Shown: piece by piece, positions 15,520 through 23,110 of the stretch
Numbering within the stretch: position 1 is the stretch's first letter
How the letters are laid out: every line of letters begins with the position of its first letter
Assembly: GCF_903828115.1 (NCBI RefSeq)
Contig: NZ_CAIKKU010000123.1
Location: 1-39,532 of the forward strand
DNA length: 39,532 nt
Direction of reading: 5' to 3'
From: an uncultured Thiodictyon sp.
GTDB lineage: Bacteria; Pseudomonadota; Gammaproteobacteria; Chromatiales; Chromatiaceae
Program-made: the position numbers and the translations under genes
Notes under the pieces: generated by a model
What the model was told of the DNA's origin: nothing
The model's database searches: none
The model's input: the letters and a program-made list of their open reading frames with translations, nothing else

Positions 15520-16358
15520 TGCCAGCCACCGCTGCGCATCCGCACACCGCGGCGGCGTTCGAGCTGGTCGATGTGCACTACGCCTATCAGGACATCCCTG
15601 CCTTGAATGGGGTGAGCCTGCGTATTCCGACCGGTCAGTGCATTGCCCTGTTGGGCGCCAACGGCTCCGGTAAGTCGACACTGCTGCGGCTGCTCGCGGC
15701 GCTGTGCTTTCCCGATCGCGGGCGCCTTGCCGCCTTCGGCGAGGAGCTGTCCGATGAGCGGATGCAGCAGGAGTCGCTCGCCTATGCCTTCCGCCGCCGG
15801 GTCGGGTTGGTGTTCCAGAATCCCGACGTGCAACTCTTCAATCCGACCGTCTTCGACGAACTGGCCTTCGGGCCGCTCCAACTGGGTTGGACAAGAGAGG
15901 AAATCCTGCGGTGCGTGGACGCGATGCTCGCCGAGTTTTCGCTTGCAGACCTGAAGCACCGTTCGCCGCACCGGCTCTCGGGCGGCGAGAAGAAGCGGGT
16001 CGCCTTGGCGTGCGTGCTCATTACGCGGCCCGAGGTGCTGTTGCTGGATGAACCCACGGCCGCGCTGGACCCGCGCAGTCAGGGTGAGGTCGTGCGCTGC
16101 CTCGCCGGTTGCCGCGGCAGCGGCCGCACCGTCGTCACGGCGACCCACAATCTCGACATCGTGGCCGAGATCGCCGACTACTGCTTCGTCCTCCAGGCCG
16201 GACGCCTGGTGGCACAGGGCACGTCAACCGACATCCTGGGCGATGGTGCCTTGCTGCGTGCCACGCAGTTGCTGCATGCGCACTGGCACGTCCATGCGGA
16301 CGGTCTCGCCCACACGCACGACCATCGGCATCATGTCGCCGCCGGAGAACCCTTATGA
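15519..16358 (+). CDS. nikO: ECF transporter ATPase (NikO/CbiO) with His-rich tail
   Basis: The product has 279 residues, an ABC ATPase. It has Walker A GANGSGKST (46-54), a Q-loop in VGLVFQNPDVQLF, signature LSGGEKKR (153-160), Walker B VLLLDEP (173-179) and the H-loop ATHN. Past the ABC domain is a tail with about ten His in 22 residues (about 252-273), typical of nickel or cobalt handling. It overlaps nikQ by one base (TAATG) and the next gene by four (ATGA), so all three are translationally coupled. Confidence 0.92.
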   Translation: MPATAAHPHTAAAFELVDVHYAYQDIPALNGVSLRIPTGQCIALLGANGSGKSTLLRLLAALCFPDRGRLAAFGEELSDERMQQESLAYAFRRRVGLVFQNPDVQLFNPTVFDELAFGPLQLGWTREEILRCVDAMLAEFSLADLKHRSPHRLSGGEKKRVALACVLITRPEVLLLDEPTAALDPRSQGEVVRCLAGCRGSGRTVVTATHNLDIVAEIADYCFVLQAGRLVAQGTSTDILGDGALLRATQLLHAHWHVHADGLAHTHDHRHHVAAGEPL

Positions 16359-17371
16359 GCAAGCCCATCATTGCCGTCACCCTGGGCGATCCGGCCGGGG
16401 TCGGCCCCGAGATCCTGGTCCGCGCCCTCGCCGACCCGCGCGTCGCTGAGGCCGTCCGCTGCCTGGTCTACGGCGACGCCCGGGTGGTCGAGAAGGCGGT
16501 CCGGGAGGCGGGCCTGGGGCTTGCGATCCGGGCCATCCACCGCGGGGACGAGGCGCGTTATGCCCCGAGGTCGATCGAGGTCATCGATTTCGCCAACGCC
16601 GACCCCGCGGCCTTCGTGCCGGGCCAGGTCCAGGCCCATTGCGGGCAGGCCGCCTGGGACTATATCGAGGCGGCCGTGCAGGCGGCCCTGCGGGGTGAGG
16701 TCGCGGCCATCGACACCGCCCCGATCAACAAGGAGGCGATCCAGGCGGCCGGCGTCCCCTATATCGGCCATACCGAGATGCTGGCAGCCCTGACCGGGGC
16801 CCATGACCCGCTGACGATGTTCGAGACGCTCGGCCTGCGGGTGTTTTTCCTGAGCCGCCATGTCTCGCTGCGCGACTCCTGCGCCCTGGTCACGCGGGCG
16901 CGGCTGCTCGACTACATCGCGCGCTGTCACCAGGCCATGGACCAGCTCGGTCTGGGCGGCGGCGAACTCGCGGTCGCGGGCCTCAACCCCCATTGCGGGG
17001 AGCATGGCCTGTTCGGCGATGAAGAGGTCCGGGAGGTGGCGCCGGCCGTCGCCGAGGCGCAGGCCCGGGGGTTGCGTGTCGCCGGCCCCATCGGCCCCGA
17101 TTCGGTCTTCCATCAGGCCAAGACCGGGCGCTACGCCGCGGTCCTGTCGCTCTACCACGACCAGGGCCATATCGCCACCAAGACCCTGGACTTCGAGCGC
17201 ACCATCTCACTGACCCTGGGGCTGCCCTTTCTGCGCCTGAGCGTCGACCACGGCACCGCCTTCGACATCGCCTGGCAGGGGACGGCGAGCCCGGTGGGCA
17301 TGATCGAATCGCTGCTGGTGGCGGCGCGCTATGCGCCCGCCTATCGGCGGACGCAACAGATGATACCGTGA
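16355..17371 (+). CDS. pdxA2: PdxA2-type 4-phospho-hydroxyacid dehydrogenase
   Basis: The product has 338 residues of the PdxA family (metal-dependent, NAD-linked oxidative decarboxylation). Metal-ligand His are in PYIGHTEMLA, GLNPHCGEHGLFGDEE and LYHDQGHIATK. The last motif, and TLDFERTISLTLGLPFLR after it, match the PdxA2 paralogues that act on D-threonate 4-phosphate or D-erythronate 4-phosphate rather than vitamin B6 PdxA, whose motif is YHDQG-L/LPVLK-like. A DUF1537 kinase partner is not in the window. ATG 16355 overlaps the nikO stop, so expression is tied to metal transport. True PdxA function cannot be excluded. Confidence 0.85.
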   Translation: MSKPIIAVTLGDPAGVGPEILVRALADPRVAEAVRCLVYGDARVVEKAVREAGLGLAIRAIHRGDEARYAPRSIEVIDFANADPAAFVPGQVQAHCGQAAWDYIEAAVQAALRGEVAAIDTAPINKEAIQAAGVPYIGHTEMLAALTGAHDPLTMFETLGLRVFFLSRHVSLRDSCALVTRARLLDYIARCHQAMDQLGLGGGELAVAGLNPHCGEHGLFGDEEVREVAPAVAEAQARGLRVAGPIGPDSVFHQAKTGRYAAVLSLYHDQGHIATKTLDFERTISLTLGLPFLRLSVDHGTAFDIAWQGTASPVGMIESLLVAARYAPAYRRTQQMIP

Positions 17372-17457
17372 CGCGCGATTGCCGGTTCCAGTCGGACCAG
17401 GGCGCAGGGGCCAAGAAATTAGACAGGATTAACAGGATTTTGCAGGACAGGTGCGGG

Positions 17458-18003
17458 CTATGGCGCCGGCTGGGACCGCGAGGGCTGGCGCCCGAGCGCC
17501 TCCCGCTGGGCCTTGAGCGCGCCCAGACGCGCGCGCTGGGCCAGGATGCTGTCGGTGTAGCCCTCGTAGGTCGAGGCGATCTGTTGATTCATCGACGCCT
17601 CCCAGGCGGCGGTGTCGGTCCCTTCGCTGCCTTGGGCCAATTGATTGCGCAGGGCGGCGATGCGGGCATCACGTTCCGTCTCCTGGTTCGTGATCTGCTG
17701 CTCCAGGCTCAGGATCTCGCTATCGAGCACATAGCCCTGCGCCACCGTCCCCGCCTGATATTCCCGCGCCGCGGCGGACTGGGCGGCGGCCCGCGCCTGC
17801 GCGGCATCCGGGCGGGAATAATCCACTTCCAGGGTCTGCTCGCGTCCGGCGCAGGGCTCATCGGAGAAGGTTACCTTCCCGTCCTGATGGCACTCATAGA
17901 CCTGTACCGCGGCCTCCTCGGCCGCCGCGTTGAGACTCAAGGCTGCCGCCAGGCCGACCAGGCCGACCGCGCACAGCCTCAGGATTGAGATCGGGACATG
18001 CAT
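17458..18003 (-). CDS. Secreted DUF4124-domain protein
   Basis: The product has 181 residues. A signal peptide (about 1-28, LVGLAAALSLNAAAEEA) is followed by the DUF4124 core VYECHQDGKVTFSDEPCAG (about 35-53, two Cys likely disulfide-bonded), then a long Ala/Gln/Glu-rich helical, coiled-coil-like region (about 70-170). It is predicted periplasmic. Function is unknown for the family. It converges on pdxA2. The 86-base gap between them holds the intergenic repeat ATTAGACAGGATTAACAGG. Confidence 0.8.
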   Translation of the reverse strand: MHVPISILRLCAVGLVGLAAALSLNAAAEEAAVQVYECHQDGKVTFSDEPCAGREQTLEVDYSRPDAAQARAAAQSAAAREYQAGTVAQGYVLDSEILSLEQQITNQETERDARIAALRNQLAQGSEGTDTAAWEASMNQQIASTYEGYTDSILAQRARLGALKAQREALGRQPSRSQPAP

Positions 18004-18093
18004 ACTGACCTCCTGAACAAAGACTCACAGTCATCGAAAACGCTGCCGCCATCTTAGCTGGAGGGCAGGAGCAAGAATCCAAGATGGGAAACG

Positions 18094-18738
18094 TCAAACC
18101 CCCTCATCGAAAAAGTCGCCATCGATCTTCTTAACCGGATAAATGCCAATGGTCGATACGCCCACATCGTGCTCGATCATCAGCGCGGTGAGTTGTTGAC
18201 CATCGATCAGTACAATCTTGCTGCCGATTTGAGAGACATAGTTTCGCGCATCGTCGGTAAATCGCGACGTAGTGATAAAGATGCCTTTATTCGCTCTTTG
18301 GCCCTGCAGTGCACCGGCAAACTGCATTACATCCGGTCGGCCAACAGAATTAGAGTCCCAGCGCTTCGCCTGAATATAGACCACGTCGAGGCCCAACTTG
18401 TCCTCTTTGATGATTCCGTCGATGCCGCCGTCGCCGCTCCTGCCGATGGCCCTTCCGGCGTCGGCACGCGAGCCGCCGTAGCCCATCCGCACCAACAAGT
18501 CCACGACCACTCGCTCAAAAAAGGGCGGCGAGCATTTCTTGAGATAGGTCGACGCCCAACCGATCCGGTTAAAAAACCTCGGCTGGACGCCGCTCGGGAG
18601 CAGTTCGTTCACCTCCTCTTCCGTGAGCCTGAACTCTTTGGCGAGCGTATCCACCGCCTCGTTGTTTGAAATCTCATCAGTCTTCGCCGCGAAACGCAGA
18701 AGCGGCAGCATGATAGTTTGATAGTCAGGAACAGTCAT
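18094..18738 (-). CDS. mrr: Mrr-like restriction endonuclease, shortened
   Basis: The product has 214 residues; Mrr proteins usually have about 300. The N-terminal winged helix (Mrr_N, about 1-68, VPDYQTIMLPLLRFAAK) and the C-terminal PD-(D/E)XK nuclease (about 72-205) are both present. The nuclease shows FFERVVVDLL (Glu75), GDGGIDGII (Asp107), YIQAKRW (Gln123, Lys125) and FITTSRFTDDARNYV. The roughly 85 residues that normally link the domains are missing, joined in frame at YLKK-CSPP. All catalytic residues remain, so it may still cut. Mrr enzymes cut methylated DNA. No methylase neighbour is present here; hsdM is about 16 kb away. Confidence 0.82.
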   Translation of the reverse strand: MTVPDYQTIMLPLLRFAAKTDEISNNEAVDTLAKEFRLTEEEVNELLPSGVQPRFFNRIGWASTYLKKCSPPFFERVVVDLLVRMGYGGSRADAGRAIGRSGDGGIDGIIKEDKLGLDVVYIQAKRWDSNSVGRPDVMQFAGALQGQRANKGIFITTSRFTDDARNYVSQIGSKIVLIDGQQLTALMIEHDVGVSTIGIYPVKKIDGDFFDEGV

Positions 18739-18809
18739 AGTTTCTCATGCTCTCTCTGCGTCCATTGCGCATTTGCGTTGATCTGCATGCCGACCCCAAC
18801 GGGGTCGAA

Positions 18810-18962
18810 CATACCAGCCCAGGGCAACGCCCTGGGAAAGCGTCGTTTAATCGGCCAAGCCCTGAAAGGGCGTGACATCACGGCGCAGACCTTCATGTCA
18901 CGCCCTTTCAGGGCTAGGCTTCATTGTACCTCATACCCAGGGCGTTGCCCAGGGCTGGTATG
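18810..18962. repeat. Nested long palindrome (27-bp outer and 21-bp inner arms)
   Basis: The outer arms 18810-18836 and 18936-18962 pair with one mismatch (begins CATACCAGCCC, ends CGCCCTGGG). The inner arms 18858-18878 and 18895-18915 pair perfectly over 21 bases (core AGCCCTGAAAGGGCG) with a 16-base loop. The flanking sequences ACCCCAACGGGGT and CGCCCCTTCGGGGC are smaller palindromes. The motif CCTGAAAGGGCG is a widespread intergenic repeat in several phyla. It sits directly beside element copy D. Confidence 0.85.
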
Positions 18963-18978
18963 TCACGCCCCTTCGGGG

Positions 18979-19193
18979 CTTAGGAACGCTTTACTAATCA
19001 GTTAAACAAGTCCATTAGGGAATGCTTGTCGCGCTGTTGTCGTTGTCGTCGTAATCGAGGCTATCGTAGCGCCCCGGCTTCTCTCGCACGCCAAATTGCA
19101 TCGCCCCTCCGATTACGACAACGACAATGACAACGACAACGACAACGACAACGATTGTGTCGTGTTTAACTTGTTCTTGACTCGTTACGTAAG
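18979..19193. repeat. GACAAC-array dispersed element, copy D (most complete)
   Basis: This is a 215-bp element. Its ends are CTTAGGAACGC.TTACTAATCAGTTAAACAAG (left) and the inverse TTTAACTTGTTCTTGACTCGTTACGTAAG (right, ending at 19193). Inside it has two GTTGTC units, GTAATCGAGG, the asymmetric centre (GCCCCGGCTTCTCTCGCAC, hairpin GCA/TGC), GATTAC, then six GACAAC-type units. On the minus strand it carries the mini-ORF 19015-19101. It lies between mrr and yjgA. Confidence 0.88.
19015..19101 (-). CDS. Element-borne mini-ORF (28 aa), copy D
   Basis: ATG 19101 is preceded by GGAGG at an ideal distance (GGAGGGGCGATG). The 28-residue peptide contains VREKPGRYDSLDYDD and ends SATSIP, with a TAA stop. 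It aligns end to end with the mini-ORF of copy E and the start-less frame of copy B. The frame is also open upstream as a run of Val-Val dipeptides (from the hexamer array), back to an ATG at 19230 (71 residues in total). Whether either form is translated is unknown; the frame could be a by-product of an inverted repeat. Confidence 0.3.
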   Translation of the reverse strand: MQFGVREKPGRYDSLDYDDNDNSATSIP

Positions 19194-19226
19194 CGGGGTG
19201 CAGGTAAATCTGCCCCTCATTTGTAT

Positions 19227-19673
19227 TCACTCATCTTCGTTTTCAGTTGCTTCCTCTCCATCCGGATCCGGCTGCGCATCCACCACTCCCCGCAAAAACC
19301 GGAACAGTTTGCGCGGTGCCTCCGGCCGGCCGCGCTCGGTGTCGCGCTTGGCGGCGCGCACCAGGGTGCGCAACTGCTGGCGGTCGGCGTCCGGGTACTC
19401 GTCCAGGAACTCGCTCAAGGCCGCGTCGCCCTCGCCGATCAGGCGCTCGCGCCAGCGCTCCAACCGGTGGTGGCGGGCGGCGTCCGCGCGCTCGCGCTCC
19501 TGCGCCTGGTCCATCAGGGCGTGGACGGCGTGCATGTCCTCGCGCTCCAGCAGGTTGGCGATGCGCTTGTAGTGTCGGCCGCGGGCGCGGATGTCTTTGA
19601 TGCGGGCCGTCTCCTCGATCGCCGCCCAGGTCACGGCGCTGAGCCGCAGCCGCTCCAGTTCGACCCGCGGCAT
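19227..19673 (-). CDS. darP: DarP/YjgA-type ribosome biogenesis factor (start unresolved)
   Basis: The product is at least 148 residues, in family DUF615 (YjgA/DarP), which binds maturing 50S subunits. It is helical and charged: MPRVELERLRLSAVTWAAIE, ARGRHYKRIANLLEREDMHAVHAL, LIGEGDAALSEFLDEYPDADRQQLRTLVRAAKR. The conserved family sequence clearly continues upstream in the same frame (SHFKREHQALQALAERLTA, about 19674-19730) and the frame is open past 19860. There is no ATG, GTG or TTG there, so the true start is non-standard or a frameshift lies near the recJ stop (19865). An ATG at 19861 sits one frame off. Confidence 0.82.
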   Translation of the reverse strand: MPRVELERLRLSAVTWAAIEETARIKDIRARGRHYKRIANLLEREDMHAVHALMDQAQERERADAARHHRLERWRERLIGEGDAALSEFLDEYPDADRQQLRTLVRAAKRDTERGRPEAPRKLFRFLRGVVDAQPDPDGEEATENEDE

Positions 19674-19864
19674 GGCGGTCAGGCGCTCGGCCAGGGCCTG
19701 GAGCGCCTGGTGCTCGCGCTTGAAGTGGCTCTTGCTGGGACCGGCGGGCGGTTCATCCTCGTCTTGCAGGCGCGCGTCGATGCCCTGGGGCTGGCCGGGA
19801 TCGGCCGCGTCGCGGTCATCGCCGTCGTCCGTCTCCCAGGGGTCCGGACGGTTCGGGTCATCGT

Positions 19865-21583
19865 CTAGCTGGTCGATTGCAGGTGCTCCAGGATCAGTTG
19901 GGGGGCGCGCTCCCCCCTATAGTCATTGACATCCAGCCGGTAGGCAAGGCGCACGCAACCGCGCGCCTGGTCCAGCCGTTCGCCGAGTCCGAAACCGATG
20001 GCGTCGAGAAAGGGCCCGCGCTCGGGCTTGAGCCGCAGCTTCAGGTGCCGCTCACCCACCAGGCGCGCCTGGACCACCTCGAACTCGCCGTCGAACAGGG
20101 GTTCGGGGAACCCCTTGCCCCAGGGTCCGCCCAGGCGCAGGACCTCGGCGGTCTCCAGGTTCATCAGCCGGGCGGGCAGTTCACCGTCGGAGCGGATCTG
20201 GCGCACTACCGGGGCCTCGCCGAGTTGCTCGCGCACCGCCTCCCGGAAGGCGGCCCGGAAATCGGCCAGGGCCGCGGTGCGCAGCGTCAGCCCCGCCGCC
20301 ATGGCGTGGCCGCCGAAGCGCTCGATGAGCCCGGGCCGACGCCGATCCACCAGGTCGATGGCGTCGCGGATGTTCAGCCCGTCCACCGAGCGGGCGGAGC
20401 CGCGCAGGACCCCCTCCCCGGCGTCGGCGAAGGCGATGCAGGGCCGATGATAGCGCTCCCGGATACGGGCGGCGACGATCCCCGACACCCCCTGGTGCCA
20501 GCCCTTGCCATAGAGACAGAAGGCCGGCGGCAGGTCGTCACCGCGCAGTTGAATGCGCTCCACCAGGGTTTCGGCTTGCTCACGCATCGTGCCCTCGATC
20601 TCGCGGCGCTGCCGGTTGAGCCCGTCGAGTTGACCGGCCAGGTCCAGCGCGCGGGCGGGCTCGTCGCACAGCAGGCACTCCACCCCGAGTGTCATCTCGG
20701 TGAGCCGCCCGGCGGCGTTGAGCCGGGGGCCGACGAAGAACCCGAGATCAGTCGCCGTGGCCCGGGCCGGGTCCCGCCCCGCCACCTGGAGCAGGGCGCG
20801 GATACCAGGCCGACAGCGGCCGGCACGGATGCGCCGCAGCCCTTGCTCGACCAGGATGCGGTTGTTGCGATCGAGCGTCACCACGTCCGCCACCGTGCCC
20901 AGGGCCACCAGGTCCAGATACTCGGCCAGATTCGGCTCCGGTCGCGCGGCGCTGAACCAGCCCGCGGCCCGCAGTTGGGCGCGCAGTGCGACCAGCACAT
21001 AGAAGACCACCCCGACCCCGGCCAGGTGCTTGCTCGGAAAGCCGCAGCCGGGCTGGTTGGGGTTGACGATGGCCGCCGCCGCCGGGAGCACCGCCCCGGC
21101 CTGGTGGTGATCGGTGATCAGCACCGGGATGCCCAGTTCATTGGCCCGCTGCACCCCGGCGACGCCGGCGATGCCGTTGTCCACGGTGATCAGGAGCCTG
21201 GGCGCGAGCGCCGCCGCCGCATCCACCACCGGCGGGCTCAGACCGTAGCCGTAGGCAAAGCGGCTCGGCACCAAATAGGACACCGCAGGGGCACCCAAGG
21301 CGCGCAGCCCAAGCACGGCGAGCGCACTGCCGGTCGCCCCGTCCGCGTCATAGTCGCCGACCACCAGGATCGAGCCGCCCGCGCCCAGGGTGGCGGCGAG
21401 TAGCGCCACCGCCGCCGCCAGTCCGGCCAGGGATTGATAGGGCGCTAGTCCGGCGAGACCCAGCTCCGAGTCGGACGCTGCCTGGCCGCGGCAGGCATAG
21501 AGTTGGCGCAGCAGGTCGGCAGGGTTCGCGGGCGGCGCCGCGGCTGGATCGGTCGGGACGCGGTGGATCTGGGTTGGGGTCAC
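19865..21583 (-). CDS. recJ: Single-strand-specific DNA exonuclease RecJ
   Basis: The product has 572 residues from GTG 21583; E. coli RecJ has 577. It digests single-stranded DNA 5' to 3' in recombination and repair. DHH-superfamily motifs are visible: VVGDYDADGATGSA (74-87), TVDNGIAG (133-140), TDHHQAG (157-163, DHH), GFFVGPRLNAAGRLTEM and the DHHA1-like SGIVAARIRERYHRPCIAF, with RSVDGLNIRDAIDLV and GGHAMAAGLTL near the end. The frame stays open to 21814, but the added 77 residues look non-coding, so I chose the GTG that aligns with the family's start. It lies just upstream of yjgA. Confidence 0.92.
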   Translation of the reverse strand: MTPTQIHRVPTDPAAAPPANPADLLRQLYACRGQAASDSELGLAGLAPYQSLAGLAAAVALLAATLGAGGSILVVGDYDADGATGSALAVLGLRALGAPAVSYLVPSRFAYGYGLSPPVVDAAAALAPRLLITVDNGIAGVAGVQRANELGIPVLITDHHQAGAVLPAAAAIVNPNQPGCGFPSKHLAGVGVVFYVLVALRAQLRAAGWFSAARPEPNLAEYLDLVALGTVADVVTLDRNNRILVEQGLRRIRAGRCRPGIRALLQVAGRDPARATATDLGFFVGPRLNAAGRLTEMTLGVECLLCDEPARALDLAGQLDGLNRQRREIEGTMREQAETLVERIQLRGDDLPPAFCLYGKGWHQGVSGIVAARIRERYHRPCIAFADAGEGVLRGSARSVDGLNIRDAIDLVDRRRPGLIERFGGHAMAAGLTLRTAALADFRAAFREAVREQLGEAPVVRQIRSDGELPARLMNLETAEVLRLGGPWGKGFPEPLFDGEFEVVQARLVGERHLKLRLKPERGPFLDAIGFGLGERLDQARGCVRLAYRLDVNDYRGERAPQLILEHLQSTS

Positions 21584-22039
21584 TGGTTGGCTGAAGCTGG
21601 CGCACAGGGGTTGAGGGACTCGGTGGCGAACCCCGGGGGCGGAGCTGCGCACCGAGGCTGGCCGTGGGTGGCCTTGCCGGACCGGCGGGCGCCCGACTGA
21701 CGGCATCGTAACCGGATTTGCGTGGCGGCAGGAACTCGGGGCGCCAGTGGAGCCGTCACAACGCCGCAGGACCGGCCTTTTCGCAATCCGCCGGGGCAGG
21801 CACAGAAGGCACACGTTATGCTGTCGCCCTCAACAGTCGGACCCCAGAACGAGCGGCAGATTCCCAGTATCCTCAGCGTCCGTCGACTGGTCGGCAACCG
21901 CTCGTGCCGAACTCAAGCCACGCAGCGACCGCCGGACTGGCCGAACAACGCAAGACGCAGTTCCCAGGCCGCCAGGCCGCCAAAGATGCAGCGGCCGATA
22001 CCGTGGGAGCGGTTGCTGGAACAGGCACCAGTCTATTTT

Positions 22040-22545
22040 TTTACCATCGCGACGATTGCCATATTCAACCAGTGGAGATCGCGCCCGCGATCCGGTCGGC
22101 GATCCAGCGCTTTCCGTTCAAGGAGCAGGCTCAGAAAAGCTGGATCCACGTCGACATCGATGGGGATTGCAGCGTCAATGCGATCCCGGTCTTGATCGAC
22201 CACCTGATATTCAATCTCCTGAAAAACTGCATCTATGCCATTCAAGCCGCCGGACGCGGCCCATGCGGTGAGATCCGCATCCGGCTGGCTGCTGACCGCC
22301 ACCGCCAGAGCCTTTACCTCCGCGATAATGGCCAAGGAATTCCTACTGCTCTATTACCCCGGGTCTTCGACCCATTTTTCTCCACGCGGGCCAACGGCAC
22401 CGGACTCGGACTCCATTTCTGCCGCTCCGTCATGAATCGCTTCGGGGGAGCCATTCACTGCCGCTCCGTGCCGGGAGAATTCACCGAAATCGTCCTGGAA
22501 TTCCCCCGTCTGGAGAGTGAAGCGGCGCAGCATAGGCGATCCTGA
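22040..22545 (+). pseudogene. cqsS: C-terminal remnant of a CqsS/LqsS-type sensor histidine kinase
   Basis: Only the ATPase (HATPase_c) part remains: VEIAPAIRSAIQRFPF, the N box LIFNLLKNCIYAIQAAGRG, G1 LRDNGQGIP, F box RVFDPFFSTRA and G2 GTGLGLHFCRSVMNRFGGAI, ending EFTEIVLEFP. The phrasing FCxxVMxxFGGxIxCxS and the E-F/Y-T-E ending are typical of CqsS/LqsS, the receptors for alpha-hydroxyketone autoinducers. The membrane sensor, the phosphorylated His and any receiver are absent. The reading frame upstream of about 22050 is not protein-like. It converges on the cqsA remnant 235 bases away. Confidence 0.7.
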
Positions 22546-22779
22546 CGGGAGGGCCAAGTCATTCGCCAGGCGCGCCCCTGACATGCTTTCATGCCAGCGG
22601 CGGCCGTGCTTCCGATTGGTTCAGCCAGCCAACCCGATCAGCACTGCGGCAAGCTCCCGGGAACGTCTGACCGGCTGACGCCGGCTGCTTGTCAACCCGA
22701 GTTTTCCGGCCACTACGGCGGCTCGACGGCCACTGTGCCACGCCGATGGAGCCGCGGATCTTCGAGCACGCTCGGGCGA

Positions 22780-23110
22780 TTCGCTCCAAACTGCCATCCG
22801 TGCTGTAGACACTGTCGATGGCGATGACCCCGGGACCACGGGTCAGTACCTGACGCCGCAGAGGGTCCACATCGTTATGGCGAAAGACCCGCAGGTCGGC
22901 GCAAGCCGCCACCACGCCCTGGTACAGGGAGGCGTGGGCCATCATGTCGAGATCGACGTCTCCCGCGGACAGCGGGACCGCGCCTACCAAGACATGGGCC
23001 GTGTGTTCAGCGTGGATCGTTTCAGCCTCATAGCGCTCAACCCGCCGAGTAACGAACTGCGGCAAGCGGGGCGATTGGTTCGACAAGGACGCGGCGGTAG
23101 TACTGGTCAT
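22780..23110 (-). pseudogene. cqsA: Remnant of CAI-1/LAI-1 autoinducer synthase (CqsA/LqsA)
   Basis: The N-terminus is intact with a good ribosome site (AGGAGAC): SPRLPQFVTRRVERYEAE, HVLVGAVPLSAGDVDL. The sequence then jumps in frame to MMAHASLYQGVVAACADLRV, FRHNDVDPLRRQV, GPGVIAIDSVYSTDG, losing about 100 residues of the PLP-binding large domain. After VYSTDG the similarity ends, so the DESHSLG segment and the Schiff-base Lys are gone. CqsA makes alpha-hydroxyketones from an aminobutyrate or SAM and an acyl-CoA. The frame stays open to 22589, but with unrelated residues. Not functional. Confidence 0.75.

Noticed and set aside
22589-22780. Continuation of the cqsA-like ORF as a functional C-terminus
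   Set aside because: The residues after VYSTDG resemble nothing in the family and lack the PLP lysine.
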